From Phragmitibacter flavus (GTDB lineage: Bacteria; Verrucomicrobiota; Verrucomicrobiia; Verrucomicrobiales; Verrucomicrobiaceae): a stretch of DNA of 64,000 nt. The stretch lies in contig NZ_VAUV01000003.1 in the NCBI RefSeq assembly GCF_005780165.1, forward strand, positions 186,001 through 250,000, given 5' to 3'. The translations under genes and the position numbers were made by a program. Of the stretch, positions 25,463-34,035 are shown piece by piece (the stretch's first letter is position 1; the number at the start of each line of letters is the position of its first letter). The notes below the pieces were generated by a model. The model searched no databases. It was given only the letters and a program-made list of their open reading frames with translations, and was not told the DNA's origin.

Positions 25463-26350
25463 ATGGCAAACCAACCCGACCCAAGCGCGTTCAAGTATCC
25501 ACGCAAAACGGCTTTTAAACTGGGGAAGGCCCCGACCTCCATCGACAAGCTCTACAAAAACAAGCTCGATTACAAGGAGAAGCTCAACGTCATGCGTGAG
25601 GAGATTCACCTCCTCCAGGAAAAACTCTACGCCGAGAACCGCCACGCCGTGCTGGTCATCTTCCAGGCCACCGACACCGCCGGCAAAGACGGCACCATCG
25701 ACCACGTCTTCAACGGTATCGATCCCCACGGACTCGAAGTCCATGCCTTCAAACGCCCCACCAGCACCGAGCTCGATCAAGACTTCCTCTGGCGCACCAC
25801 GGTCGCCCTTCCTTCGCGCGGCAAGATCGCCGTTCACAACCGCAGCCACTACGAAGAAGTGCTCGCCTGCCGCGTCCATCCCGACATCATCACGGATATC
25901 CAGCGACTCCCCCTTGCGCTCACCAAAAACATGGACAAACTTTATCAGGGACGATTCGAAAGCATTCGCGACCAGGAAAAGCACCTCGTCCGCAATGGCA
26001 CCCGCGTGATCAAATTTTTCCTCCATCTCTCCAAGGAAGAACAACGCAACCGCCTCCTTGCCCGCATCGACGATCCGGAAAAGCATTGGAAGTATGAGCC
26101 CGGCGATCTCAAGGAACGCGGCTACTGGGACAAGTATCAAAAAGCCTACGAAGAAGCCATCCAGGAAACCGCCACCGAAGCCGCCCCCTGGTATGTGATT
26201 CCCGCCGATGACAAACGCAACATGCGCCTCCTCGTCGCCGCAGTGCTCTGCGAAGAGTTGCGCGCCCTCAACCCCGATTGGCCAAAAGTCAATGTCGTGC
26301 AGCTTGAGGCCCTCGCCGAAGGCAAAAAAATGCTGCTCGCCGAAGACTAA
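25463..26350 (+). CDS. ppk2: Polyphosphate kinase 2 family protein (polyphosphate:nucleotide phosphotransferase)
   Basis: A 295-residue PPK2 domain protein. It uses polyphosphate to phosphorylate nucleoside mono- or diphosphates. The P-loop-like motif is FQATDTAGKDGTIDHV, the second conserved block HNRSHYEEVLACRVHP, and the lid region RNRLLARIDDPEKHWKYEPG followed by YEEAI. The length and the start region (FKLGKAPTSIDKLYKNKLDY) match the single-domain PPK2 enzymes that act on AMP and ADP, but the substrate cannot be fixed from sequence alone. ATG 25463 is preferred to the frame start at 25400 because the earlier part does not match the family. Confidence 0.9.
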   Translation: MANQPDPSAFKYPRKTAFKLGKAPTSIDKLYKNKLDYKEKLNVMREEIHLLQEKLYAENRHAVLVIFQATDTAGKDGTIDHVFNGIDPHGLEVHAFKRPTSTELDQDFLWRTTVALPSRGKIAVHNRSHYEEVLACRVHPDIITDIQRLPLALTKNMDKLYQGRFESIRDQEKHLVRNGTRVIKFFLHLSKEEQRNRLLARIDDPEKHWKYEPGDLKERGYWDKYQKAYEEAIQETATEAAPWYVIPADDKRNMRLLVAAVLCEELRALNPDWPKVNVVQLEALAEGKKMLLAED

Positions 26351-26381
26351 ACTTCTTCAAAATGCCCTCAACATTGAGCCC

Positions 26382-26708
26382 ATGGAATCCATCATCACGG
26401 CGAATCAGTCGCTCCTCCCGTGGGTTTACACCACCGTTAACTTTTTGGGATTCATTTTCTTCATCCTGGCCTCAGCGTTTAAAGGATGGAGCAAAGGCGA
26501 ACTCCTCCTGGCCATCGCAGCGATCCTATCCCTGGCGCTGCAAGTCTATTGGATTTTGATGGAAATGCGGATCACCTGGATTTCCTCTGGCCACACCGGC
26601 AGAGCCATCTGGTTCGTCCATGCATTCGCAGAATACGTCTCCATTTTCTGCTATGCACTCGGAGCAATCCTCATCTATCGCGCCGCCCGAAAACGCCAGC
26701 CATCCTAA
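26382..26708 (+). CDS. Small integral membrane protein of unknown function
   Basis: A 108-residue protein with about three hydrophobic helices (WVYTTVNFLGFIFFILASAF, LLLAIAAILSLALQVYWILM, FAEYVSIFCYALGAILIYRA) and a basic tail (RAARKRQPS). ATG 26382 lies 31 bases after the PPK2 stop, so it is likely cotranscribed with ppk2. No known family was recognised. Its stop overlaps the converging PLD-like gene by 4 bases. Confidence 0.65.
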   Translation: MESIITANQSLLPWVYTTVNFLGFIFFILASAFKGWSKGELLLAIAAILSLALQVYWILMEMRITWISSGHTGRAIWFVHAFAEYVSIFCYALGAILIYRAARKRQPS

Positions 26709-27226
26709 CGGATCGGCTCCGGGCAAACATCCCTCCTCTGGCACTTCTCACAATGGTCCCCCAGATAAAACTCATCGATAAAAGCCATCAACTGCGCCAG
26801 TTGCTCGCGATCTTCCGTCACCACTCCCGCTTCAAAGTTGCGCCGTCCATCGGACTTCGCCCCCATCCCCGCTCCCGTGAGATTGGCTGACCCAATATAG
26901 GCCACGCGTCCATCCGCGATCACGCACTTCATGTGCATGCGCGGACACAGCAATCGGTCAAACCCATCGCTGCGCAGGAACTCCGGGAACCGGTCGAAAT
27001 CCTCACGAAACCTCGGCCCCGGTTCCTTCGCATGGATCAGCCTCACCTCGACCCCGTTCCGCAACTTGCCCGCCAGCACTTCAAGAAACGGAATAAACTT
27101 CCCACGTCCTCCATCCACATGCAGATCCTTGATGTCCGCCGTCACGATCCATAAAAATCGACGCGCCTTCGCCACAATGTCACGGAACACCGTTTCGTAA
27201 GTCTCCGCATTCAACACCAGGCGCAT
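26705..27226 (-). CDS. Phospholipase D-like (single HKD motif) protein
   Basis: A 173-residue protein with one HKD motif, HMKCVIADGRVAYIGSANLT, close to the C-terminus (residues about 105-125), so a homodimer would be needed for activity, as in Nuc and some nuclease-like members. The N-terminal half is a Rossmann-like PLD fold (ARRFLWIVTADIKDLHVDGG, NGVEVRLIHAKEP). The end carries four possible metal-binding residues, HCEKCQRRDVC. ATG 27226 is chosen; a TTG at 27250 would add eight residues. The substrate, nucleic acid or lipid, is not clear. Converges with the membrane-protein gene with a 4-base overlap. Confidence 0.78.
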   Translation of the reverse strand: MRLVLNAETYETVFRDIVAKARRFLWIVTADIKDLHVDGGRGKFIPFLEVLAGKLRNGVEVRLIHAKEPGPRFREDFDRFPEFLRSDGFDRLLCPRMHMKCVIADGRVAYIGSANLTGAGMGAKSDGRRNFEAGVVTEDREQLAQLMAFIDEFYLGDHCEKCQRRDVCPEPIR

Positions 27227-27306
27227 TCCCGCGATACTAACCGCTTCCAATCACAAACGAAAGCGTCTTGTATTTGCCTTTCCCACAACGATGTTGTTGC
27301 CGTTCC

Positions 27307-27714
27307 ATGCCCGCCCCTGCCAAAGAACCCATCATCCTGTTTGACGGCGTCTGCCATCTTTGTGCCGGAGCCGTGCAGTTCATCCTCAAGCGCGATCCCA
27401 AAGCCATCTTCCGTTTCGCCCCCCTGCAATCGCCGCTCGGCATCGAACTGCGCCAGCAACATCACCTCGATTCCACGACCGTCGACACCCTCGTGCTGAT
27501 AGAAAACGGCAATGCCTACACCCGCAGCAGTGCCGCCCTGCACATCGCCAAACAACTCAACGCCGCCTGGCCCTTGTGCTACGCCGCCATCATCATCCCG
27601 CGTCCCCTTCGCGATGCCGCCTACAACTTCATCGCCCGCAATCGCTACCGCTGGTTCGGCAAATCCGAAGCCTGCATGATGCCCCAACCCGGCTGGAAAG
27701 AACGTTTCCTTTAG
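27307..27714 (+). CDS. DCC-family (DUF393) thiol-disulfide oxidoreductase-like protein
   Basis: A 135-residue protein of the DUF393 family, named for the DxxCxxC start. The motif here is FDGVCHLCAGAVQFILKRD at residues about 12-30. The rest follows the family: FAPLQSPLGIELRQQ, VLIENGNAYTRSSAALHIAK, then YNFIARNRYRWFGK near the end. The activity is thought to be redox-related, but no substrate is known. ATG 27307 is used rather than 27268, which begins in a non-family extension. It is convergent with the autotransporter gene and the two stops overlap by 4 bases. Confidence 0.88.
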   Translation: MPAPAKEPIILFDGVCHLCAGAVQFILKRDPKAIFRFAPLQSPLGIELRQQHHLDSTTVDTLVLIENGNAYTRSSAALHIAKQLNAAWPLCYAAIIIPRPLRDAAYNFIARNRYRWFGKSEACMMPQPGWKERFL

Positions 27715-30700
27715 ACCGAAACGAAGGAATTCTTCCCGCGCCGACGCCGAGTCAGCCACACTGCTCCTGCCAGCAACAACAACATCGCGCGACCCGGTTC
27801 TGGCGTCACGGTGATCGTCAATGCCTTGTCAGCCGTGGAAACTGCCCACATCTGCCCCGCATATCCCGTCAGCGTCGTCAGGTCAGGCAGATCAAAATTC
27901 GTCGCATTGTCGCCGCTTCCATCGCGTGTCTCACCGAAGTCGAAGCCCTCCGCCATCAGTTCCCCCGTCCACGTTGCCAACGTCCAACTGTCCCCAATCA
28001 TCAACGAATATCCCGCGTCAAAATTCACCTGGAACTTCGTAAGGCTGTTCATCGACAAATCCCCGGTCACATCAAACATGTCGGCGCTCGATGCCGAAAA
28101 CAAATTGAACTCCGCCACCGCCGCATTCGCCGTGGTCGGCGCAAACGCAAGACCGCTGGAAAACCTCAGCGTTCCCGCCATCGCTCCCAAATTGTCACCG
28201 GGCTTCACCGTGCCCACCAGAATCTGCCCCATCCCCTGCACGATGCCCGTGCCGGAAAGGATCGTCGTCGCCGTCGTGCCATTCAGAAAAACTGCCCCCA
28301 ATCCCGTCCTGCCCAATCCCGCCACTCCCACCTGCAAATTGCCCTGACTCACCAAAGTCTCTCCCGTGTAGGTATTATTTCCTTCCAGCCTCAGAAAACC
28401 ATTCCCCGTCTTGGTCAATGAGCCCTGCCCCTTGATCACCCCACCATAGATCAACTGGGTATCCGCGTTCAACGTTCCCCCCTGCTCGCGCAACTCCATC
28501 CCGCGATTGGAATTGACGGTAATCGACGTCACATTCAGTGCGCCGCCGTTGAAGACCAAGTTGTCATCATCCACCGCCGCAGGCGCAGCCCCCAGAGCGG
28601 TCTCAATCCCTATTCGAAACGTTCCTCCATCAAAAAACGTTCCTCCTGTGTAACCGTTGGAGCTCCCAAAAACCGTCCGCCCCGTGCCGTTGTGCACCAC
28701 GGACACCGCCCCCGTTCCATCATCCGTGATCCGCGCATTGATCCGCGATTCGGTCGTGTTGAAATAGTTGGTCACACTGATCTGACCACCCGAATTCGCT
28801 CCCGTTCCCGCCGTGAGAAACCCGTCGCCACCTGCGGCCCCCAGATGCAATACCCCCGCATTTTCTGCGATCAAAATCCCCCCGTCCGCCGCGAGACGCA
28901 AGGTGTTGGTGCCCCCGAGACCGATGACCGTCATTCCCGTGCTCGAACTCACCAGCGATGCCACATTCGTCACCCCGGCAGCCGCCATGGAAACGTTGCC
29001 CGTTGTCCCGCCCGCAACGATTTTGATATGCGACGCCGCATTGTTCACGATCACATTCCCCGGCCCCAACCGCGTAATCTCTGTATACCCGTCAAACGCC
29101 ACCACATTTCCCCCACTCACCGACGCCCAATCACGCCGGTTCACGGTTGCCCAATGGCCCATGAATCCATCCGCATTCGAGGTCCGCACCCCATTCGTCA
29201 CCGTTTGCAGGACATTCGTCAAACCCGGCAAAAGAAAACTCACCACCCCATCCGCGCGCGTGATCGCCCCCACATCCACCAACACATCCGCCACCCCGCC
29301 ACTGTTCGGCAGCAACGCCACCACCGACGAACCGCCATCCACCAGCAACCCGTCAAAAGTCTGCGTCACCGCCGACCCCGATTTCCCCGAAACCAACAAC
29401 GTCCCACCCCGCATCTCCAGTGATGAATCGGCATCAATCATGTCCCCAAGCGGTGCCCCTGCCGCATTAAAATCCAACTGCAACGTCCCGCCAGCCACCA
29501 CCGTCTCACCGGTATACAAACTCGCACGATTCAAAGTCAACCGCCCCGCCCCTTCCTTGACCAACGACAAATTCCCCGCCGCCCCTCCATCCTGGATCAC
29601 CCCGCTAAACGTCGTGTCCACCGCCGACCTCACCGTCAGCGTCGCATCCACAGCACTCGCGTTCTGAACCGTATTCAACCCAACCCCCGCTCCAGCAGCC
29701 GAACTCAATCCCCCCACCACCGTCGAAAACCCATTCAATTCCAACGTTTTTGCATACGCCGAGTCCTCAAAAATCACCGTATTTGGTCGGCCCGAATTCA
29801 ATGCCCCCACATGCCCCAGTCGCACCGTTCCCCCCTGAATCCGCAACCCGCCAGTAAACCGGTTGTCCCCCGCCAGCACCACCGTGCCACCCGCGTTGCT
29901 CGCGTTCTGCCGGATTGTCAGCGCCCGGCTCCCCCCACTCTCCACCACACTCCCCGCAAGAGTCGCCATCCTGGTCGCATTCTCCGTCGCAATCGCTGCA
30001 TCTGCCGTCAGCGTCACCGTTCCGTTCAAAACCGCATTCGAATCCATCCGCAGCACCCCGCGCGACGACGACCCAGTCCCCGCCAATCGAAAATCACTGC
30101 TGTAAGCCCCCGCCGTTCCATTGATCGCCATGGTCGAATTCGCACCCACCACGATCAATTCCAATCCATTCAAATTCGCCGCCGCACTCGACCTCAAGAA
30201 CAATTGCCCATTGGCACTGTCGACCGTCAAGGTGCCGGTCAAATCCTTCACCCCCGTCGTGCCCAGCTCCAAATAACCAATCGTCCCGCCCGTCTTGCGA
30301 ATCGTCAAATCATGCGCCGTGATGTTGGTGTTGAATACCATGAATCCCCCCGTCGATGCCGCCGCCTCCCCATCGACTTGGATGACCGCCCCATCCCTGA
30401 ACTGCAGGCGACCCGCCCCCGCAAAACGGTAGGCATTGCCCGGAACCGTTGGCATTGGCCGGGGCACCGCATTGAACGTCAACCCCCCCACATAAACCAC
30501 CCCATCATAACCGCCACCCGCCGCGCCCAAGGTGATTGTGCCTGCATTCCCGCCCGACCCAAACACCGCCACCGTGTCCAGTCCCAACGTTTGATAACCC
30601 GGCACGATCGTTTCCGTCCAGGTGGTCTGGCTGGCGTTCTCCACCGAATACCAACCTGCCCTCGTCCCATCCGACGCATTCGAACTCCACACCCCACTGC

Positions 30701-30854
30701 CATCCGACCCGGTGCTGCCGACCCCGCCCACTGGATCCCATACAAAAGTCCGGCTCTGTCCATGCCCCGATTCCAACACTCCAATCAAACCCAACAGAAC
30801 TCCCAGCTGGCAAAGCCTGGGAAAAAACCTGGAACCGGCACAATTGGAAATCAT
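27711..30854 (-). CDS. Autotransporter-associated beta-strand repeat protein with PEP-CTERM anchor
   Basis: A 1047-residue secreted surface protein. ATG 30854 begins a signal peptide (MISNCAGSRFFPRLCQLGVL, cut after GHG-QS); the frame continues far upstream but in antisense of the next gene. The body is made of Gly/Thr/Asn/Leu-rich repeats typical of passenger strands, for example LSLVKEGAGRLTLNRASLYT, GSLTKTGNGFLRLEGNNTYT and GTGRTVFGSSNGYTGG. The C-terminus carries a sorting signal: PEPGRAMLLLLAGAVWL followed by RRRR. This is a PEP-CTERM motif, recognised by exosortase, instead of a beta-barrel translocator. Its likely fate is extracellular or outer-surface display. No exosortase gene is in view. 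Confidence 0.87.
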   Translation of the reverse strand: MISNCAGSRFFPRLCQLGVLLGLIGVLESGHGQSRTFVWDPVGGVGSTGSDGSGVWSSNASDGTRAGWYSVENASQTTWTETIVPGYQTLGLDTVAVFGSGGNAGTITLGAAGGGYDGVVYVGGLTFNAVPRPMPTVPGNAYRFAGAGRLQFRDGAVIQVDGEAAASTGGFMVFNTNITAHDLTIRKTGGTIGYLELGTTGVKDLTGTLTVDSANGQLFLRSSAAANLNGLELIVVGANSTMAINGTAGAYSSDFRLAGTGSSSRGVLRMDSNAVLNGTVTLTADAAIATENATRMATLAGSVVESGGSRALTIRQNASNAGGTVVLAGDNRFTGGLRIQGGTVRLGHVGALNSGRPNTVIFEDSAYAKTLELNGFSTVVGGLSSAAGAGVGLNTVQNASAVDATLTVRSAVDTTFSGVIQDGGAAGNLSLVKEGAGRLTLNRASLYTGETVVAGGTLQLDFNAAGAPLGDMIDADSSLEMRGGTLLVSGKSGSAVTQTFDGLLVDGGSSVVALLPNSGGVADVLVDVGAITRADGVVSFLLPGLTNVLQTVTNGVRTSNADGFMGHWATVNRRDWASVSGGNVVAFDGYTEITRLGPGNVIVNNAASHIKIVAGGTTGNVSMAAAGVTNVASLVSSSTGMTVIGLGGTNTLRLAADGGILIAENAGVLHLGAAGGDGFLTAGTGANSGGQISVTNYFNTTESRINARITDDGTGAVSVVHNGTGRTVFGSSNGYTGGTFFDGGTFRIGIETALGAAPAAVDDDNLVFNGGALNVTSITVNSNRGMELREQGGTLNADTQLIYGGVIKGQGSLTKTGNGFLRLEGNNTYTGETLVSQGNLQVGVAGLGRTGLGAVFLNGTTATTILSGTGIVQGMGQILVGTVKPGDNLGAMAGTLRFSSGLAFAPTTANAAVAEFNLFSASSADMFDVTGDLSMNSLTKFQVNFDAGYSLMIGDSWTLATWTGELMAEGFDFGETRDGSGDNATNFDLPDLTTLTGYAGQMWAVSTADKALTITVTPEPGRAMLLLLAGAVWLTRRRRGKNSFVSV

Positions 30855-30990
30855 TAAATTATTGGTAAGAGCTTCATCATCAACCACAACAGCAAGCCTC
30901 TCAAAATCCCCTTTCATTGACAAGCACAAAAGCATCGGCCTCGCAGCCCATCGCAATTTCATCCCACCCAACCACGTATCCGTGTAGCCC

Positions 30991-33900
30991 ATGTCCCGAC
31001 TCCTTTCCCTGCTCCCGCTCCTGCTGACGCTCTTCAGCCCATTCCTCCAGGCCCAACCACCAACGCCTGCCGCCAATGACGAGGTCCGCAAGGTCATGGA
31101 AACCTTCAAAGGCCGTGGCGTCATGCGTGGCGAAACTCCACCCACTCCCCCAGACGCCGCACCAGACTCCTTCCAACTCCGCGATGGACTCGCCCTCGAC
31201 CTCATGGCTGCCGAACCCATGGTCGAACAACCCCTTTACTTGAGTTGGGACTCGCGCGGTCGACTCTGGGTCACCCTCTACCGCCAATACCAGTTCCCCG
31301 CCGGACTCAAAATCACCAGCTACGACCAGCACCTGCGCGCCGTCTTCGACACCATCCCCCAACCCCCTCCTCACGGCGTCAAGGGAGCCGATCAGGTCAT
31401 CGTTCTCGAAGACACCAACCACGACGGCCAGTTCGACAGCCGCAAGGTTGTCATCGACGGACTCAACATCGCCACCGCCGCCATCAAGGGAGCCGGTGGC
31501 ATCTGGGTCCTCAACCCGCCCTACCTGCTCTTTTATCCCGACGCCAACCACGACGACATCCCCGACAGCGACCCCGAAGTCGCTCTCAGCGGCTTCGGCC
31601 TCGAAGACACCCATGCCGTCGCCAACAGCCTGCAATTCGGCCCCGACGGCTGGCTCTACGGCGTCAACGGCAGCACCACCACCTGCAACATCAGCAGCCG
31701 TGTCACCAAAAATATCCGCTTTGAAGGTCAGCATGTCTGGCGCTTTCACCCCAAGACCCATCGCTTCGAAGTCTATGCCGAAGGCGGCGGCAACACCTTC
31801 AATCTCGAAATCGATTCCAACGGCCGCTTCTTCTCCGGCACCAACGGCAACGCCCGCGGCATCCACTACGACCAAGGCATGAGCGGCATCAAAAACTTCG
31901 GCAAACACGGCCCCGCCGGCAACCCCTACGCCTTCGGCTACTTCGACCACCTCGAAACCAAAAGCGACGGCAAACGTTTCTCCCAAGCCTTCTGCATCTA
32001 CGAAGGCGGCGACCCCACCCTCACCAAACTCCTCGGCAACCGCATCATCGCCCCCAACTCCCTCCACAATTTTGTCTACGTCAGCCGACTCATCCCCACC
32101 GGCTCCACCTTCCGCGTCGAAGACGATGCCCCCTTGCTCAAAAGCACCGACTCCTGGTTCCGTCCCGTCGATATCAAAGTTGGACCCGACGGCGGCATCT
32201 GGATGGCCGACTGGTATGACACCCGCCTCAGCCACGTCAGCCCTGTCGACGACTGGCACAAAACCAGTGGTCGCATCTACCGCGTCCGCGCCAACACCGA
32301 ACCCTCTCCTAGCAAACCCTTCAATCTCCACACCAGCCCCGCCGCCGACCTCGTCAAACTCCTCAACCATCCCAACAAATGGTTCCGTCGTCAGGCCGGC
32401 TTCGAACTCGCCTGGCGCAACGCCACCGAGGTCCTCCCTGACCTCGAAAAACACCTTCGCTCACCCAATCATCCCCACGCCATCGACTCCCTCTTCGCCC
32501 TGCACATGCTCGGCGGCCTCCGCGACGAACTCGCCCTCGACCTCCTCGTCCACCCCAACCCCTCCCGCCGCCGCTGGGTCATCCGCTGCATCGGCGACAC
32601 CAATCAAACCAGCCCCCGCATCGCCACCGCCATCCGCGAACTCGCCCTGCGCGAAGACCATCCCGAAGTCCGCACCCAACTGCTCTGCAGCCTCAAACGT
32701 CTGCCCGCCAGCAACGCCCTCCCCGCCCTGCGCGTGATGCTCACCCGCGATCAGGACCTCACCGATCCCCGCATCCCTCTCCTCCTCTGGTGGGCTCTCG
32801 AAGACAAAGCCGAAACCGATCGCGAACCCCTCCTAGCCCTTTTTGACGAATCCGCCGTCTGGCACAGCCAGCTTGCCCAATCATACGCCATCAAAAACCT
32901 CGCCCGCCGCTGGGCTCTCGCCGGAGGCACCGACAACTTCAACGCCTGCGCCGGCCTGCTCCGACGCGCCCCACGTGACACCGACCGCACCCTCGTCATC
33001 GAAGGCATCGCCTCCGCCTTTCAAGGTTCCAAAATGCCAGTGCTTCCTCCCGCCCTCGCCGAACCCCTCCAGGCACACCTCAAAAAACTCGTCGAAGATG
33101 ACCTCCTGCTCGCTGTCAAAACCGGCGACAAAACCGCCATCAAAAAATCTCTCGCCGTCATCACCGATCAAAAAGCCCCCACCGAAAAACGCATCGCCCT
33201 TCTCGAAGCCCTCGCCGCCGCCAATCATCCCGACCTCCCAAAAATCCTCCAATCCCTCCTCAAATCTCCCGGCAACCTCCCCCTCAAACACGCCGCCCTC
33301 AACGCCGCCGGCCGTTACGACGACCTCGAGCTCGCCAGAACCGTCCTCACCGGATACGAAGCCCGCTTCGCCGGTGACCCTGCCCTGCGCGACGCAGCCC
33401 ACCGCATGCTCGCCAGCCGCAAAGAATCATCCACCCTGTTCCTCGACCAACTCGATGCCCGCACCATCAAACCCACCGAAGTCGCCGTCGACGTCGTCAA
33501 CCAGATGCGCGTCTACAACGACGAATCCTTAACCATCCGACTCGACAAACACTGGCCCCCCGTCACCACCCTGCTCGCCGCCGACCAGGCCACCGAAATG
33601 ACCCGCATCAAAACCATACTTACCGCCCAACCCGGCAACCCCAAACAAGGTCACCTCATCTACCAGCAGCGCTGCCACGCCTGCCATAAACTCTTCAACG
33701 AAGGCGGCCTCGCCGGACCCGACCTCACCGGCTATGAACGCAGCAATCTCGACTTCTGGCTCACCGCCATCCTCGCCCCCAACGCCGAAATTCGCGAAGG
33801 ATTCGGCACCTACATCGCCAAGCAAAAGAACGGTCAGATGCTCATGGGCATGCTCGAAAAGCAAGACGCCACCGGCATTCTCCTGCGCGACATGGCCGGA

Positions 33901-34035
33901 CAAAAACACCTTATCTCCAACAACGACATCGAAACCCTCGACGCCTCCCCCGTCTCCCTCATGCCCGCCGGCCTGATCCAAGGCCTGAGCGACGAAGACC
34001 TCCGCCATCTCTTCGCTTACCTCATGAAACCTTAG
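30991..34035 (+). CDS. PVC-type heme-binding CxxCH protein (propeller, HEAT-like repeats, cytochrome c)
   Basis: A 1014-residue exported protein. ATG 30991 begins a signal peptide (MSRLLSLLPLLLTLFSPFLQ, cleavage near FLQAQ). Residues about 60-440 form the putative membrane-bound-dehydrogenase beta-propeller (WDSRGRLWVTLYRQY, QFGPDGWLYGVNGSTTT, VGPDGGIWMADWYDTRLSHV). Residues about 450-830 are helical, HEAT-like repeats (HPNKWFRRQAGFELAWRNAT, RKLA-type turns). The C-terminus is a cytochrome c segment with the heme motif CHACH near residue 893 (QRCHACHKLFNEGGLAGPDL). This is a PVC-lineage family thought to oxidise substrates in the periplasm. It is divergent from the autotransporter gene with 136 bases between; the lnt gene overlaps its end. 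Confidence 0.9.
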   Translation: MSRLLSLLPLLLTLFSPFLQAQPPTPAANDEVRKVMETFKGRGVMRGETPPTPPDAAPDSFQLRDGLALDLMAAEPMVEQPLYLSWDSRGRLWVTLYRQYQFPAGLKITSYDQHLRAVFDTIPQPPPHGVKGADQVIVLEDTNHDGQFDSRKVVIDGLNIATAAIKGAGGIWVLNPPYLLFYPDANHDDIPDSDPEVALSGFGLEDTHAVANSLQFGPDGWLYGVNGSTTTCNISSRVTKNIRFEGQHVWRFHPKTHRFEVYAEGGGNTFNLEIDSNGRFFSGTNGNARGIHYDQGMSGIKNFGKHGPAGNPYAFGYFDHLETKSDGKRFSQAFCIYEGGDPTLTKLLGNRIIAPNSLHNFVYVSRLIPTGSTFRVEDDAPLLKSTDSWFRPVDIKVGPDGGIWMADWYDTRLSHVSPVDDWHKTSGRIYRVRANTEPSPSKPFNLHTSPAADLVKLLNHPNKWFRRQAGFELAWRNATEVLPDLEKHLRSPNHPHAIDSLFALHMLGGLRDELALDLLVHPNPSRRRWVIRCIGDTNQTSPRIATAIRELALREDHPEVRTQLLCSLKRLPASNALPALRVMLTRDQDLTDPRIPLLLWWALEDKAETDREPLLALFDESAVWHSQLAQSYAIKNLARRWALAGGTDNFNACAGLLRRAPRDTDRTLVIEGIASAFQGSKMPVLPPALAEPLQAHLKKLVEDDLLLAVKTGDKTAIKKSLAVITDQKAPTEKRIALLEALAAANHPDLPKILQSLLKSPGNLPLKHAALNAAGRYDDLELARTVLTGYEARFAGDPALRDAAHRMLASRKESSTLFLDQLDARTIKPTEVAVDVVNQMRVYNDESLTIRLDKHWPPVTTLLAADQATEMTRIKTILTAQPGNPKQGHLIYQQRCHACHKLFNEGGLAGPDLTGYERSNLDFWLTAILAPNAEIREGFGTYIAKQKNGQMLMGMLEKQDATGILLRDMAGQKHLISNNDIETLDASPVSLMPAGLIQGLSDEDLRHLFAYLMKP

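Noticed and set aside
30901-32454. A 517-codon minus-strand frame across the PVC heme protein
   Set aside because: Its composition (long runs of Gly, Val, Ala, Glu, Asp) is that of an antisense shadow, and the plus-strand gene has a signal peptide and a heme motif.
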